Origin: Saussurea involucrata
Lineage: Eukaryota; Streptophyta; Magnoliopsida; Asterales; Asteraceae
Assembly (NCBI GenBank): GCA_033807775.1
Contig: CM066315.1
Location: 8,436,501 to 8,500,500 of the forward strand
Length of the DNA stretch: 64,000 nucleotides
Reading direction: 5' to 3'
How positions within the stretch are numbered: the stretch's first letter is position 1; every line of letters starts with the position of its first letter. The notes under the pieces are model-generated. The model had not been told where the DNA came from. It was given only the letters and a program-made list of their open reading frames with translations, and searched no databases. The translations under genes and the position numbers were made by a program. Below are positions 11,893-24,811 of the stretch, piece by piece.

Positions 11893-12629
11893 TTATACCG
11901 GTCATTTAGGTGATTTTCTCATAAATAAACGTTTAAGAAGAGGTATTTTTGTAAATAATAGAACTCTAAAGGGAAATAATTTGAAAGAATAAAACATAAG
12001 GGGAAGAAGTGAAAAACAACATTTTAAAAGGCTTATTTATGTGAATATTTGAATTCAAAAGTGAAATAATTTGAAAGAATAAAACATGAGGGGAAAAGTG
12101 AAAAATAATTTTAAAAAAATCTTTTGGCCATTACGCGTATACAGGAGGGATCCCATATTTCAATATCATCAATATCTTCAAGGTTTTCGTATCTTTTTCA
12201 CTCTCTCAAATCTCTCCACAACCACCGAGCACCGCCGCCAATTGCATAGCCGACGGTGCTGCCGGTAAGCGCTTTACGATACTGTGAACTCTTTCACATG
12301 AGACAGAAGGAAACGAACTACTGAATCGGTAGAAGCTTCTAGGTTTCGTTTGTTACTTCCCTCTTTTTCAATCATATTTTTCGATTTCTAGGGTTTCATA
12401 ATTGATTCAAATTGGTAAAGTCGAGGTACTTGATTCGATTATACATTGAATTTTATCGTATTTGTTTGATTTGTGTATTATTGTTTTCCGATCTGTGCCT
12501 GTTGACCTAGAATTACGTATAGTTCCTTGTTCGTTTCAAAAAAGTAAAAAGATTTAGAATATTAAAATTTCTAGTGTTAGGGTTTTAGAGGGGTGAATTT
12601 TGTGTTTTATTTTACATATGAACAAGTAT

Positions 12630-15600
12630 ATGGCGGCAGGAAGACATGGAGGGTATCGTGATAATGAATTTAGAGAGCGTGAGTCTGATTTAGATGTGTC
12701 TAAGCGGGAATTTTCTTATTCTAAAGGGGAGTATGACCGATTAAGGAATGGTAGTAACCAGGCTTATGAGAGGGGTAAGAATCGGGTTCGTGATAGCAGA
12801 GGCGGGGGTAGGCCTAGGCAGAAGGAGATTAAAGAAAGGGAGTTGGTTAATGGCGGGGGTTATCGTTCTGCTTCTAGCAGGAGTTATTCAGCAGGAAGTG
12901 GTGATGGTGGAGGTTCAAGGCATGGTGATTATCACCTCAGAGTTGGGGATCGAGAACCTGGGGAGTTGTCTAGTGAGAGTGGGTCTGATGAAGCTGTTGA
13001 TTCACAAGCACGTGGTAAGAATAACGAGGGTTCTAAGATGGAGAACAATTCCCAGTCTTCTTTCGATAGCAAGAAGAGAAAGTTCTCTCCTATTGTTTGG
13101 GACAGAGATGACAAGGACGCTAGTAATTCATCTATGACTAGATCTTCCCCAGCGAATAATACTCTACCTCCTCCGCCTCCGGTGCCTAAAGCTCACCGTC
13201 GATCACCTAACTTTGTTTCTGCAGCTGTTGTACAAAATTCCCCTGTAGAAAGTAACAAGCTTCATAGTGCACATCAGTCTCCAGGTAATACTCCAATTGA
13301 TATTGGGAAGCATGATTCTTCTGGATTTGAACCCCATGTTGGTCTATCTTCTTCCCCTATCCAGGAAGAGCGTGTAGGCTTATCTTCTTCTCCTGCCCAG
13401 GAAGAACCTGCTGTGTACATTCAGGATGCAGGACAACCAGAAGACGTGGATTATCTGCCCACACGAACTATAAGATCCTCTCGGTGGGCAAATGATGCCA
13501 ATTCTCCAGCTGATGAAGGTGAACTTTCTGATGCATCAGGTGAGAACAGGATCCAGCACAGGACTGGGTCAGTTGACATTAGATTACGGAAGCAGTCATC
13601 CAGTCCAGAGGTTGGGGAGCAGCATCAAGAAGGTGCTGAAGTAATCAGAGGACGATCATCTGATTCTGATGAAGGTGGTTACCGTGTTAGGTCTTCAAGT
13701 GCGGATGATTTTCTCGACAATGATTTAGGAAGGAAGGACTACATGGAGATCCACAATGAACACAAAAAAGACAGCACTAGTGTAAGCTTATCAGAATCTG
13801 ATTCAGAGAATGGAGATGGCTCTCAGGGTACACCAGAGCCTGCTGGCCCTCCTCAAAGATGTTTTGATATGCTGCAAGGTTGTAGAAGTGTTGATGAATT
13901 TGAGAGGTTGAACAAGATAGATGAAGGCACTTATGGGGTTGTTTACAGGGCCAAAGATAAAAAAACAGGAGAAATTGTTGCTTTAAAGAAGGTCAAGATG
14001 GAGAAGGAACGAGAAGGATTTCCTTTGACTTCTTTAAGGGAAATAAATATTCTTCTTTCATTTCATCACCCATCCATTGTGGATGTGAAGGAAGTGGTAG
14101 TTGGGAGCAATCTTGACAGCATCTTTATGGTAATGGAATACATGGAACATGATCTTAAGGCATTGATGGAGACGATGAAACAACCTTTCAGTCAGAGTGA
14201 AGTTAAATGTCTTATGCTCCAGCTATTGGAGGGAACAAAATACCTCCATGACAATTGGGTTCTTCACCGAGATTTGAAAACTTCAAATTTACTTTTGAAT
14301 AATCGTGGTGAGTTGAAGATTTGTGATTTTGGATTGGCTCGTCAGTATGGGAGTCCTCTAAAACCGTATACTCATTTGGTGGTGACTCTTTGGTACAGGT
14401 GAGCAGCAGTACATTGGTAATATTTCACCTTTAGCTAAATGCCAATTTGTCTATGTTACTTCATTATTGTACCATTCCTTACCATTTTCATGAAACACTT
14501 TCATGTTTTAGAAACTACACCTGGGGATTGGTATGTTAATGCGTTTATGCCAAGATGCATTTGCTTTTCTGCTTTTATTGAAATTCTCATGAGTACATTT
14601 TTACAAGAAGTCTTGACTATTTCGCATTCTAATTAGATTGTATGGTTGATATTGGCATATCCTGATGTAACAGTGAATGATAATAATAATTTGAGGTGGT
14701 TGGTCATATTTCCTATGTTGCCGCTGTGATCTTAATTGGTGTATACACTTTCACAGGGCTCCAGAACTTCTGCTGGGAGCAAAAGAATATTCTACTGCAA
14801 TTGATATGTGGTCGCTGGGTTGTATCATGGCTGAACTGTTATCTAAGCAGCCATTATTCAATGGGAAAACAGAGTTTGATCAGCTTGACAAGGTAACTTG
14901 ACCATATATAGGTGGGGGTTGGGTTCCGGTGAGAAGTTGAAGTTAACATGAGAAGTGTGGGAAGTGGTTATCAACCATTGGATGAGAAATGTACGCACGT
15001 TAGGATGAGATGCACTGAGATGCATCGGATCAAATCCCTTCTAAGGTGCAATTCATGGGAGGGCGTTTGATTAAAAGTGATCGACGGTTCAGATCCACTT
15101 CTTACGCTTCTCACGTTAACATCAACTTCTCACACGATCCTTCGCCATACAGGTGCTGGTTCATATTTATAGAATGCTGACACAAACCTTTTTTTCTGTT
15201 AGTACCCCAGTTGTATTTTATTGTAGCATCATTATTTTTTCTGTCTTGACACTCTTTGGTGACTCCATCATTGCAGATATTTAAAACCCTTGGCACTCCA
15301 AATGAGACTATTTGGCCTGGCTACTCTAAACTTCCAGGAGTCAAGGTGAATTTCGTCAAGCATCAGTAAGTGTCCACTTTCTTAAAATGAGTATTTCTTA
15401 TATTAAATTCAGCCTTCAGATTTTCTTATTTTTGTCAATGTTTTCCCAGGCGTCCAGCTTTGGGTGATTTTCTGGTCTGGCTTTCTAGCTTCCGTTGGTG
15501 ACAGATTTAGTTATTTTGTGAATACTCTTAGTTTTATTGACCACTTTGTATTTTCCTTAGGTATAATTTATTGCGGAGAAAATTTCCGGCAACATCTTTC

Positions 15601-16226
15601 ACTGGATCACCCGTTGTGTCTGATGCTGGGTTTGATTTGCTGAACAAACTTATAACCTATGACCCTAACAAGGTATTGTTTTGTACTTTTGTAATTGAAT
15701 GACCATATGTGGTTGTAAAGCTTCATTGCTCTATGTCATCATGACATGTCGATTTACTAAAAGAAATTCCGGAATACATGCAGCGGATAACTGCCGAAGC
15801 AGCTCTGGACCATGAGTGGTTCCGTGAAGTGCCTCTTCCAAAGTCTAAAGATTTTATGCCCACTTTCCCTGCTCAGCATGCTCAGGACAGGTATTTTTAC
15901 AGTAGATTTCAAAACGTTGATATATTAATTAGACCTGGCAAACGTGTCGGGTTCAAAGTTAAACGGGTTGAGAGTGTCTAACCCGAACACGACCCGTTTA
16001 ATAAACGGGCCAGAAAAATCCCAACCTGAACACGACCTGATTTAACCCGCCCAACCGTTTGTCCCGCCAACCCATTTAACTGTTAATAAAGTAAAAATTA
16101 ATAATTAAAAATCGAAAATTCATAAAAAAATACAAATCTAAAGTTCAAATGAAAGCATTAGAAATCCAAATTTTATATTTCAAACTTACAAGCTCTAACC
16201 AAACCCAAAGCATTAAAAAGAAAACT

Positions 16227-16272
<46 letters not shown>

Positions 16273-16612
16273 GGGTTATTCGGGCCATTTTCGAGTTGAA
16301 TTTTTTGACCTCAACCTTACCCGTTTAATTTTCACGTTGTGTCGTGTCAACCCGTTTACTTAAACGGGTTGAAATGTATTACCCAAACCCGTTTATTTCG
16401 TGTCGGGTTAGCGTATTGTGTCAGTTTTTGCCAGGTCTAATATTAATGAGCCTTACGTTCTTGAATTTTAAGAAGGAATTTGTTGTTTTGGTTACTTGTT
16501 TACGTACTACAGGCGTACGCGGAGGGTAATGAAAAGTCCTGATCCTTTAGAGGAGCAGCGTCGAAAGGAGCTGCAGAAAGCTGAATTTGGGACAGGTGGT
16601 TTATTTGGCTAG
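12630..16612 (+). CDS. CDKG2: CDKG-type cyclin-dependent kinase (PLTSLRE class)
   Basis: Six coding exons, 12630-14398, 14757-14892, 15277-15365, 15561-15672, 15784-15890 and 16513-16612, join in frame with GT-AG introns to 770 residues. The start MAAGRHGGYRDNEF fits CDKG orthologues; an in-frame ATG at 12618 would add four residues. Residues 1 to about 420 are disordered and charged, with Gly/Arg/Ser-rich stretches and a PPPPPP run, as in nuclear spliceosome-associated CDKs. The kinase domain starts near 424: DEGTYGVVYRA loop, ALKKVKM lysine, the family signature PLTSLRE, HRDLKTSN catalytic loop, DFGLARQYG, then an activation segment THLVVTLWYR/APELL split by intron 1. The C-terminus is DPLEEQRRKELQKAEFG. 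CDKG kinases pair with cyclin L and act in pre-mRNA splicing and meiosis. The length is close to Arabidopsis CDKG2 (At1g67580). Introns 2 and 5 each contain a MITE. Confidence 0.96.
14912..15148. mobile_element. MITE, TTCCGGTGAGAAGTTGA family, in CDKG intron 2
   Basis: The left part reads GGTTCCGGTGAGAAGTTGA and the right part TCAACTTCTCACACGATCC. The core carries ATCAACCATTGGATGAGAAA and TTTGATTAAAAGTGATCG. The same arrangement is found at 19457-20119, 28846-29066, 36865-37077 and 60001-60530, so this is one of the most frequent families in the window. Confidence 0.75.
15930..16439. mobile_element. hAT-type MITE in CDKG intron 5
   Basis: The perfect 8-bp direct repeat ATATTAAT (15922-15929 and 16440-16447) flanks termini TAGACCTGGCAAA and TTTGCCAGGTCTA. 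The interior repeats AAACGGGTT / AACCCGTTT motifs and contains a long TA tract near 16230-16270. The 510-bp length, TIR and 8-bp duplication fit a non-autonomous hAT element. It sits inside the last intron without touching the splice sites. Confidence 0.92.
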
Positions 16613-18378
16613 GATAATGGGTGTGCCAAAACTTTGTTATCTCTGATTTCGTTTTTATGCTGTACCCACAAAAGTCGACATTGTCGAGGTGAGGGCCCAT
16701 GTACTGATGAAATTGGCAACATTGGTTTTGAGATGATCATCAATGCTGTTTTTTTTAGCAGGCACCCTGGGTGGGGAAATGTCTTCTGCTTGTTCTCAAC
16801 TCTATGCATAACAGGTTGACTTTTTAGTGGAAGGTTCTTTTGGAACTTGTGTATGTAACATATATTTAGTTGGCTCACTGTAAACAGTTTATGGAATTGG
16901 ATTTAATGCCATACAATTATGGGGTTTTTTCTTATATTGTATTTTATCTATTCTTAATCTTCGTATTGTGTTTGCAAGAGGTGGTTGATGTAGCATGGAG
17001 GCGGAGTTCTTAGCTTTTCATTGACGGACTATTTTTTCAGAAAATGTGCAATTTCAAGGTAATATGTGCTAATAACATGGAGGGCTGTAAAGGATGGCAA
17101 ATGAGTTTTAAAATTCAGTGTTAGCTACTGTTTTCGAGTATTTTCCTGCTACTCGGGTAGTTTATCTTTTTGGTATCTTTTTAGTCCTTTTATCTTCGGA
17201 AGTCAAACAGGCTTTTTCTCTGAGCTTAGCATGTCTGATTAATCCCATCATTTGGTAGTGAAGTGTTATTGTATTTGACGGTTTGACTTTTGAGAAGATG
17301 GGGTCTTGTCGCACTTGTACTACCTGCTTTAGTGCTTTTGCATATAAAAAGAAGCTTATTCACTTGCTTGTACAGCCTTTTTGGCAGTTGTCGAATGGTT
17401 TGTTTCATGATGATTAAGTGGTCAGAATGATTAAGAGGCTCTTATGATATAGTGCAAAATGAAAAATGGTTGTTTGGTAATTGTTTAGAATGAAATCAGG
17501 GTGCTGAATGGTTAAGCGAGGCCCAAGATACAAAATCATTCAGAGGGTTTTGGAACAATTAAGAGGCAGACTTTTTTTTGCCAAACAAGATTCATCTCTT
17601 AGCGATTCAGAGGTTGCCTCTTAATGTTCAAACATGTAGTTACTCAAATGTTACTGTTATGGTTTATTGATGAATGAAGTATGTAAATGTATCACAGATC
17701 TGATTTATTGATTTGTTGTATGCTTTTGATTTTTTATGGTGCGGAAGATGCAAGGTTTCTTTATCCTGTACTTGTATGACATCTATCTGCAAATGTGACT
17801 GCAGTATGAAAGCAAGCAGGTTGTGGAGGCCACCCTGTGCAGCTTGGAACTTTTAAAATTTTCGTGTATTTTCCGTTCTTCAGGTATTCTTTGTCCCTTA
17901 AGCCTCATCATCGTAACTTCCCATCTCAATGCTTAGAACATTAATTCTCTAATCTCTACCATATTAAAGGTTTCTTTACTTCTAAGCAAGGGGAAAATAT
18001 ATGTCTGCCGTATTGAAGTTTCTTTATCTTTCTAAGCCTAGCACTTTCTTTTTTTGGCTACTCATTGTTCATCATCGTGTGTGAATATCTATTGGTCTAT
18101 CTTAATCAGGGGAAAATCTATTGGGGAGACGTTTTGCTAGTTAATATGACATATGTCTGAGGTTAACATAAAAAAATATCTGTTGTAACGTTTTTTGATT
18201 GAGACATGCTTGGACTTTTTGATTCTTATAGATTCAGGACCCTAGGTTATCTATTTATGTAGGGTGCAGCATAATTTTATTTTTATAGTTCTGTTGCGGT
18301 TATTTATTAAAAAGCATGTAAAGACTTGAATCAACATAGATGGATCACATGTGGTTGTGATTATCACTCTGACTATTT
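16613..18378. other. CDKG 3' UTR and gene-free stretch
   Basis: The kinase 3' UTR probably runs to about 16920, where T-rich and A/T-rich processing-like sequence begins. Beyond it only a MITE is recognised (about 17405-17625, inverted relative to the copies at 5588 and 26340). The short open frames here have no protein-like composition. Confidence 0.5.
17405..17625. mobile_element. MITE, CTCTTAATGG/CTCTGAATC family, copy 2 (inverted)
   Basis: It reads ATGATTAAGAGGCTCTTATG at the left and GATTCAGAGGTTGCCTCTTAATG at the right, the reverse order of the motifs at 5588-5852. The core AATGATTAAGAGGC and CATTCAGAGGG are shared. Boundaries are approximate. Confidence 0.6.
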
Positions 18379-19186
18379 AGAGCCATCTCTGAAGTGGAGA
18401 AAAAGAGAGACTTAGAGTTTTTCTTGCTTCCTCTTGCTCCAACCGAATCTCCAAAACGTTTTCCAAAATGGAGAACAGAGGAGAAAAAGTTCTCCATATT
18501 TGGACGTGAGAAGATATCTCCAAATAAGAGAGAAGATGCAGGAATTGTTTTTATTTATTTTAGAGAAGAGAGGAGAGAGAACATAAGTTATTTTACAAAA
18601 AGTGTGTTTGAAAATTTTGTGAGGAATTAAATGTATTCAATATTTTAATAAAATAATCATGTATTTTCAAAATGAAGAAACTGTAGAAGTTGATGCGATC
18701 TTTTTAGGACCCTTTTGGTTTGACGGAATGTTTTTGAGGGATTTGGATTTCATTGAAAGATATCTAATGAAAAATATTTGGAATCTTTGGTCTGTTTGGT
18801 TTGTAGGATTTGGAATTGAATTGAATTCCATTCTTTTATAGATAATTTATAAAAAATATTGTAAATAATTATAAAAATAATTAAATTATCTTCTATTAAT
18901 CAATTATTACAAGACATGCTTTTAAATTATTTTAGAACATTATTACAAACAAATCTTGTGAAGTACCAACTACCCCCATGAAATTTTTAAATCCAATGTT
19001 CGTGGGATTTTGTTGAAATCCTGGGATTTCAATTCCAGACTTTTCTATAAACGAAAAGCATTTTTGAATAGAATACAATTCCAAATCCAACCAAGTCCGG
19101 CAAACCAAACGGGCCCTTAGAGAGAGTTTGCCAATTCTCTCTATTTTGGAGAAGTTATGGAGAAACTGTTGGAGATACTCTTAGTA
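18379..19186. mobile_element. GAGCATCTCCAAC-family MITE carrying a nested MITE
   Basis: The outer ends are TAGAGCCATCTCTGAAGTGG and AACTGTTGGAGATACTCTTA, matching the common plant MITE family with GAGCATCTCCAAC termini. Inside, about 18706-19121, lies a second element with GGACCCTTTTGGTTTGACGG at the left and CAAACCAAACGGGCCCTTA at the right. The nested element is related to the one at 57208-58012. Confidence 0.65.
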
Positions 19187-19456
19187 AGACCATATTCACA
19201 CTGATCCGTGAACCCGTATGGATTCTAGTCATGTAATACTATTCTGCTTGTTTGAGAACCTTAGACCTGTCTCTGTATTTTTGGTAATATATTTGATGCA
19301 TTAACATAGCTGGAGAAGAGATGAAACCTGTTAGTACTAAAGAAGCAAAACTTATTGTAGTTGTATTTTCTTTTGTATATTCTTCTCTATATGAACTAGA
19401 AATTTCAATTTGTCATGTGATATTGTTATCATGATTATATATAGCTATATCATTAT

Positions 19457-20119
19457 AGGCAAAGGATCGTGTGAGAAGTTGAAGTTAACGTACGAATCGT
19501 GAGAAGTGGATATGAAACGTTGATCACTTTTAATCAAATGCCCTCCCATGAATTGCGGCCTAAAGGGATCTGATCCGGTGCATCTCATCCTAATGCGCAT
19601 CCATATCTCATCCTAATGTGCATCCATTTCTCATCCAACGGTTGATAACCACTTCTCACGCTTCTCACGTTAACATCAACTTCTCACCGGAACGCCTCAT
19701 CTGGAGATTGAGAGGCGCCGCCTCAGATGCGATTTTGGACCACCTTGCCTCGAGGCGTACGCCTCACACGCTTTTTAAAACCATGATCAACAGTTCATAT
19801 CCACTTCTCATGCTTCTCACGTTAACCTCAACTTCCACTCGATCCTTTGCCTCATTATGTGTGTGTGTGTGTATATATCATACTAACGTTTTATACACGT
19901 TTTACCCAATACCAATTAGGCAACGGATCGTGTGAGAAGTTGAGGTTAACGTGAGAAGTGGAGCTGAACCCTTGATCACTTTAATCAAATGCCCTTCTAT
20001 GAATTGTGGCTTAGAAGGGAATTGATCCGGTGTATCTTATTCTAATGTGCGCCCATTTCTCATCCAATGGTTGATAACCACTTCTCACGTTAACCTCAAC
20101 TTCTCACCGGAACCCGACC
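19457..20119. repeat. Cluster of three TTCCGGTGAGAAGTTGA-family MITE copies
   Basis: A full copy (about 19457-19693) starts GGCAAAGGATCGTGTGAGAA and ends CAACTTCTCACCGGAACG. A partial copy lies at about 19787-19852, and a second full copy at about 19918-20119 starts GGCAACGGATCGTGTGAGAA and ends TCTCACCGGAACCCG. A GT microsatellite separates the last two. The 105-residue frame across the first copies is not a gene. Confidence 0.75.
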
Positions 20120-20205
20120 CATAACATTGATAACATCTTTGATCCTAAGTTTCAAACTTATTCCCCTCCTAATTGTCATTTGTAATACCGAGGCTTAAGT
20201 GTTAG

Positions 20206-20467
20206 AGCATTTCCAACAGCTATGTTATAATAGATATAGATATAGGAGAAAAATATACTATTTTATTTCCTTTTTACCAATAAGGTGTACTGATTATAAA
20301 TGTTTAGGAGAGATAATATTTTATTAATGTATAGGATATTTAATAATATAGTTATTGTTAGAATAGCTAAATAGTGTAGCTACTGGAGTTAGATGTAATT
20401 TTTTAGAGATTGACTTTTGATACTCTATTTTTGAAAAATATTAAAATAGCTGTTGGAGATGCTCTTA
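20206..20467. mobile_element. GAGCATCTCCAAC-family MITE
   Basis: The left end is GAGCATTTCCAACAGCTATG after TTA, and the right end is AGCTGTTGGAGATGCTC before TTA. The flanking TTA trinucleotides fit a PIF/Harbinger-type duplication. Confidence 0.75.
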
Positions 20468-21690
20468 GGTTTCTCCAGTTGCAGTCCCCTCTTCTCTTCC
20501 TAGAATTTGAGATTTTGAAGATGAATAAGGGCCTGTTTGTTAGCAGCTTAATGTAGAAAGCCATTTTTTTTCCAAACCTGACCCTCCCAATTAAAAACAC
20601 CTTCCTTCCATCTATGAAAAACCCTACCAAACAAAAACCTTCCCGATCTTTGTAGACAGATTAATCTACACAGACAAGTTTATCCATGAACCTAGAGGTT
20701 TTGTGTGGATTATCGAGACCAATGGAAAGGATGTAGCGCAGCATGGTAGCTCGTAAGCGCGTTTGTTTTGGGTACATTGTATTATTGAAAAGAAACCAAG
20801 TCAGGCATGGTGTTTTTAACCATTTTGTATGTGAAATTATTATCTGTAGAGTCAGCCATATTCGTCTTTTCAATTACGCCAACTGTTTCTGCCATCGCTT
20901 CTTTGCTGAACCATGTAGCATGTAGCTTTAACTTGTCCCTGGATGGTTAAGTCCCTTTTCTCCTTTGCTGAACTCCAGGAATTGGTACCCGTCTCTCTTG
21001 GTTGTTTTTTTTGTTGTGTTTATGATCTGTTACGGTTATCAGTATAATATTTTTCGGTTAGTGCTCATTATTGGTCGATGTTAAGGCATTCTGGAAAAAA
21101 AGTAAGCATTGCCTCTGGATCTACTCATAAACGTGGTTTGAATCTGTGATCATTGGCTTATTATCATGGGCCTGAGATGATGCCCAGCTGGATGAAAACA
21201 GAGATCTGGTTTTGCCGAACCCTTGAAGAACCACACGGTTCTCCATGATTTAATCTGGGTAATGTCGAGCTTACCATCAAACTTTGTGCAACTTTTTTGT
21301 GTTTTCATTTGATCAATATTTGTTATTCACAGTGAGAAATATCGGTAAATTTCGGTGGTTGTCACAAAATTTGTGGGTACAAGTTTGAGGTATGTAATTG
21401 ACATATTGGGTAAGATGTCCAATATGAATGCTTTATATCTATATTGTACAAGGCTTTGTTGGTTCATGTTTTGATATAATTGTGAAGAAATGACAAAACA
21501 ATTATTTATTATACAGGTTGTTAGGAAGTGGTGGGATTGTTGGCAGATTTGGTTTCCAACACTTGTGTATTAGTGTCACCACATTTACACACAAGATTGG
21601 CTTTGGAAATGTGGGTTGTAAAAGGTCTTCAACGACTATGTTACTTTAGGGTTTTGATATGAAACGATGTAACTTTAGGGTTTAAGGGGT
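20468..21690. other. Gene-free stretch
   Basis: I see no gene here. A GGCCTGTTTGTTAGCAGCTT motif at about 20529 resembles the end of a MITE also seen near 38840 and 59160, but no matching second end was found. Confidence 0.4.
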
Positions 21691-21692
21691 TT

Positions 21693-22380
21693 AAGGGGGT
21701 GTTTACTTGCGACTTAATCAGCTTAATGGTTGAAACGGCTTATTCGCACAGCCATCTAGGAGCGTTTACTTGTGACTTATTCACAAAGTTGGTGGCTTAT
21801 TCGCACAGTACCTAGGGGGTATGTTGTCCCCATTAAGCCAAAACATTGACATTTTTACCCTTAAATTGAAAAAAACGTTTTTTTGCCTTCAAACCCTAAC
21901 CTCCACCATTCTCCCATCCGTCCTTCTCCCCTCCGCCAATCCTCTTTTCCCTGCTCTGGCGACGTCCCTGCTCGGGTGATACTCTCCTTTAACATCAGAT
22001 CCAACCTTGTTTGGTTGAAAGCTACAACATCGTCGTCCCCTTTCTTCATCAGATCCAGCCTTGACGACGATCCTCCTCTCCATACCTCTCGCTTCCCTGT
22101 TCATCGCTAGCGATGGAGTTTGTCGTCACTCCTGTCACTTCCTAACCTCTATGTTTTGGAAATTTTCTTTTTTGGTTGATGACTGATGTTGACCATATAT
22201 TTGATGAATTGAGGTCGTATGTAAACTTTCAACTACCAAGTGTAATTTATACTCGAGGGTAAAATAGTCATTTCTATCCTTCAGACAGTTCATTCAGAAA
22301 AAAGAGTAAATAATACATTTTCATCTGGATAGACAAATTTATCAATACAGGACTTAATAGAAAATTTGGTAAACACACTC
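21693..22380. mobile_element. MITE with GGGGGTGTTTACTTG ends
   Basis: The left end AAGGGGGTGTTTACTTGCG and the right end TTTGGTAAACACACTCT are inverted. Interior words (GCTTAATGG, GCTTATTCGCACAG) repeat. The CT-rich core (about 21895-22105) gives overlapping frames on both strands that look artefactual. Confidence 0.55.
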
Positions 22381-22382
22381 TA

Positions 22383-22643
22383 AGGGGGTGTTTGGTTCAC
22401 ATAAAGTGAAGGAATTTGATGGAATTGGAATCTCAAATTCTTTTGATCAGATTCAATTCCATTGTTTGGTTCAAGGTTTTTAAAGAAATGAAATCTCAAA
22501 TTTCAATCAATTCCATCAAATATGTATTTAAACATTCCTTAATAAAAACAAAGGATTTCAAAGGAATGTAATTTGTTATTTTCAAAATTCCAAAATTACC
22601 CCAAACCCTAATCTCACCTTTTTAGCAGACATATGAAATCTGC

Positions 22644-22674
<31 letters not shown>

Positions 22675-23460
22675 GCTTTCTTCTCCATCGCATCTGTTCC
22701 ACCATATCATCGTTGCTGTTTCGACTAAGCTTCGATTCCAGATCTGAACAGGTAATGATTTCGATTTATGCTTTGGATTTACCATCTGATTTCGATTTAT
22801 GGCTCGATTTTCCAATTGATTTCGATTTATGTTCAATTTTATGGATCGATTTTCCATCTTATTATGGTTCGATTTTCTGGTTCGATTTGTGGTTTATGGA
22901 ATTTACAATCTGTTTCTATAATGGTCTTAAACATGTTCCATTAATTGTCACTGTGATTTGGTCACCATGTTTTGTTAATATTAACAGCTTAATTTTTTTG
23001 GATAATTTGAACAACTTGTTTCTCCCATGATTTGGTTATTAACACTTGTTAATGGACAACAAAAACATTTGAACAAGTTCTGCAATTTTAATGGACAACA
23101 GCAACAACATTTGGACAATTTTATAGATTTACTCTTTTTTTTAGAATCAAATGGACAACAACAACATTTGAACAATTCTAGTTATTAACAGCTTGTTAAA
23201 TGGTGTTAAACAGGTTCCATAGCTTCATTCTGGTCATTTGTCGTTTCTTCAAAAGGGTATTTTGGTCATTTACCCAAATTTCATTCCAATTCCACAGCTA
23301 CATTCTGTGAACCAAACAGACAGATTCCAATTCCTTTAACAGATTGCATTCCAATTTTGTCAACCAAACAACGGGTCAAACTTGACAACATTTCATTCCA
23401 ATTTCTTCAAAGTCAAATTTCTTTGACAGATTCCATTCCATCCAAAAACATTCTGCATTG
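22383..23460. mobile_element. Long MITE with GGGTGTTTGGTTCAC ends
   Basis: The left part reads GGGGGTGTTTGGTTCACA, and GTGAACCAAACAGACAG appears near 23318. Many copies of ATTCCATT/GGAATTTGA words run inward from both sides. A (CT)n tract lies at about 22648-22674, and a GGACAACAACAACATTTG motif is repeated at 23050-23170. No coding capacity was recognised. Confidence 0.55.
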
Positions 23461-24811
23461 AGGAAGAAGGGTGAAATAGCTAATAAACCCTAATGTGTGG
23501 GATACAATGGGGCAATTAATGGTCAAAAGACCATTGGAGAGTGAAAAATCAACGTGAATAATTTAGAATTTTTTATTAATCTAACACATCTAGTAAACAA
23601 TATTTGAAGTTATTTTTTTAAAAGTACAATGCTATAATAACAAATGACAAATCTAATATGTTATACGTATGCATCCCCCGTAGATACTGACATGGTATGG
23701 AAACTAGGTAACCCGTGTTATGTTATCTTAGCTCAAATAAAAAAGTTACCAATTGCTATAATGACTATATTTTTTAAAGTAGAATGTGTTAATAAAATAA
23801 TTTGAAAGTATATTTTGTAATAAGGGAAAATTAAAAGGACAATGCTATAATAAATAAATTTATGAAGGTAGGTTGTTATTTTGTACATTTAGTCCAAAAA
23901 TAAACAACAAATATGGTTTCAAAAAACGTAGTTTCTCATCTATCCATGAAGACAATTTAGTTGTTTTCAAGGATTCTAGTTCGATGTAAAACAAAATAGT
24001 TTTCATGCAATCAATTCCAAAAGGGGTAAATTACATGAAAATGTAACATACTTTGTTTTAATTCCTGTTTTGGGTAATATACTTTCTAAACTTTAGTTTT
24101 GGTACCTAAGATGTGATACACCTATAAGTATATGGTTAACCATTAACCGGTCACTATGCTGAAGTGGCGGATGACATGGCAAATGACTCAACATTATTTG
24201 TTGAGTTAGCCCATGATGTGGAATTTTTTACACTAAAAATCGTTTTTTTCATTATATCTTTTATTTGCATTTCACTAAACAAAATAAACCGAGAACATGA
24301 ACGAACATTCATATTTATGTTCTTCAACACAAAATATGAATATCAATCAAAATTAACATCAATTCATAATCCCAATGAAGACGCAAATCCATGAAAAAGA
24401 TGAAAACATCAAAGATAAATATTATATAAATTTATTACATACACTTATAGTACAAAACCCTAAATCAATAGTGTTTTCTCAAAACCTTACAATCAAAGAC
24501 AAGAAAACCCTAAATCAACAATATTTTCTCAAACCCCATAAGGAAAAAGAGGAAGAAAATCACCGATGAGGACGGACGCAGAAGAATGGCATGCCTCGTC
24601 GACAAAGAACGGCATACTGCAGTAGAAGAGTGGAGGAGATGAGGAGTTGAGATTTACGATTTGCTATTTGGCGACAGATCTTTGTGAAATAGAAGATTAG
24701 GGTTTATAGTGGATTGGATAATGGGACGGTGATAGAAATGAATTTTTGTCTTTGAAATGGTTTTGATTTTTGAATCTTGGTTGGTTTTAAAACACAAATG
24801 CAAATAAAAAA

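Larger units (their letters stand above)
10100..12617. repeat. Intergenic region with MITEs and the CDKG promoter
   Basis: No gene is visible between the remorin stop and the kinase start. It holds a CCGTTTACCTGATAA-type MITE (about 10697-10914), a GGGGGTGTTTGGGATTGC MITE (about 11675-11892) and a 60-bp direct duplication (11938-12110). The CT-rich leader of the kinase gene lies near 12190-12264. A donor CCG/GTAAGC at 12265 and an acceptor TTTCTAG near 12574 suggest an intron in the 5' UTR. Confidence 0.55.

Noticed and set aside
18394..18841. Frames of 78 and 60 residues
   Set aside because: Both lie in the nested MITE at 18379-19186.
19618..19935. 105-residue plus-strand frame
   Set aside because: It runs through two MITE copies and a GT microsatellite.
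21861..22110. Overlapping frames on both strands, about 62-75 residues
   Set aside because: They lie inside a MITE core, CT-rich and with no family resemblance.
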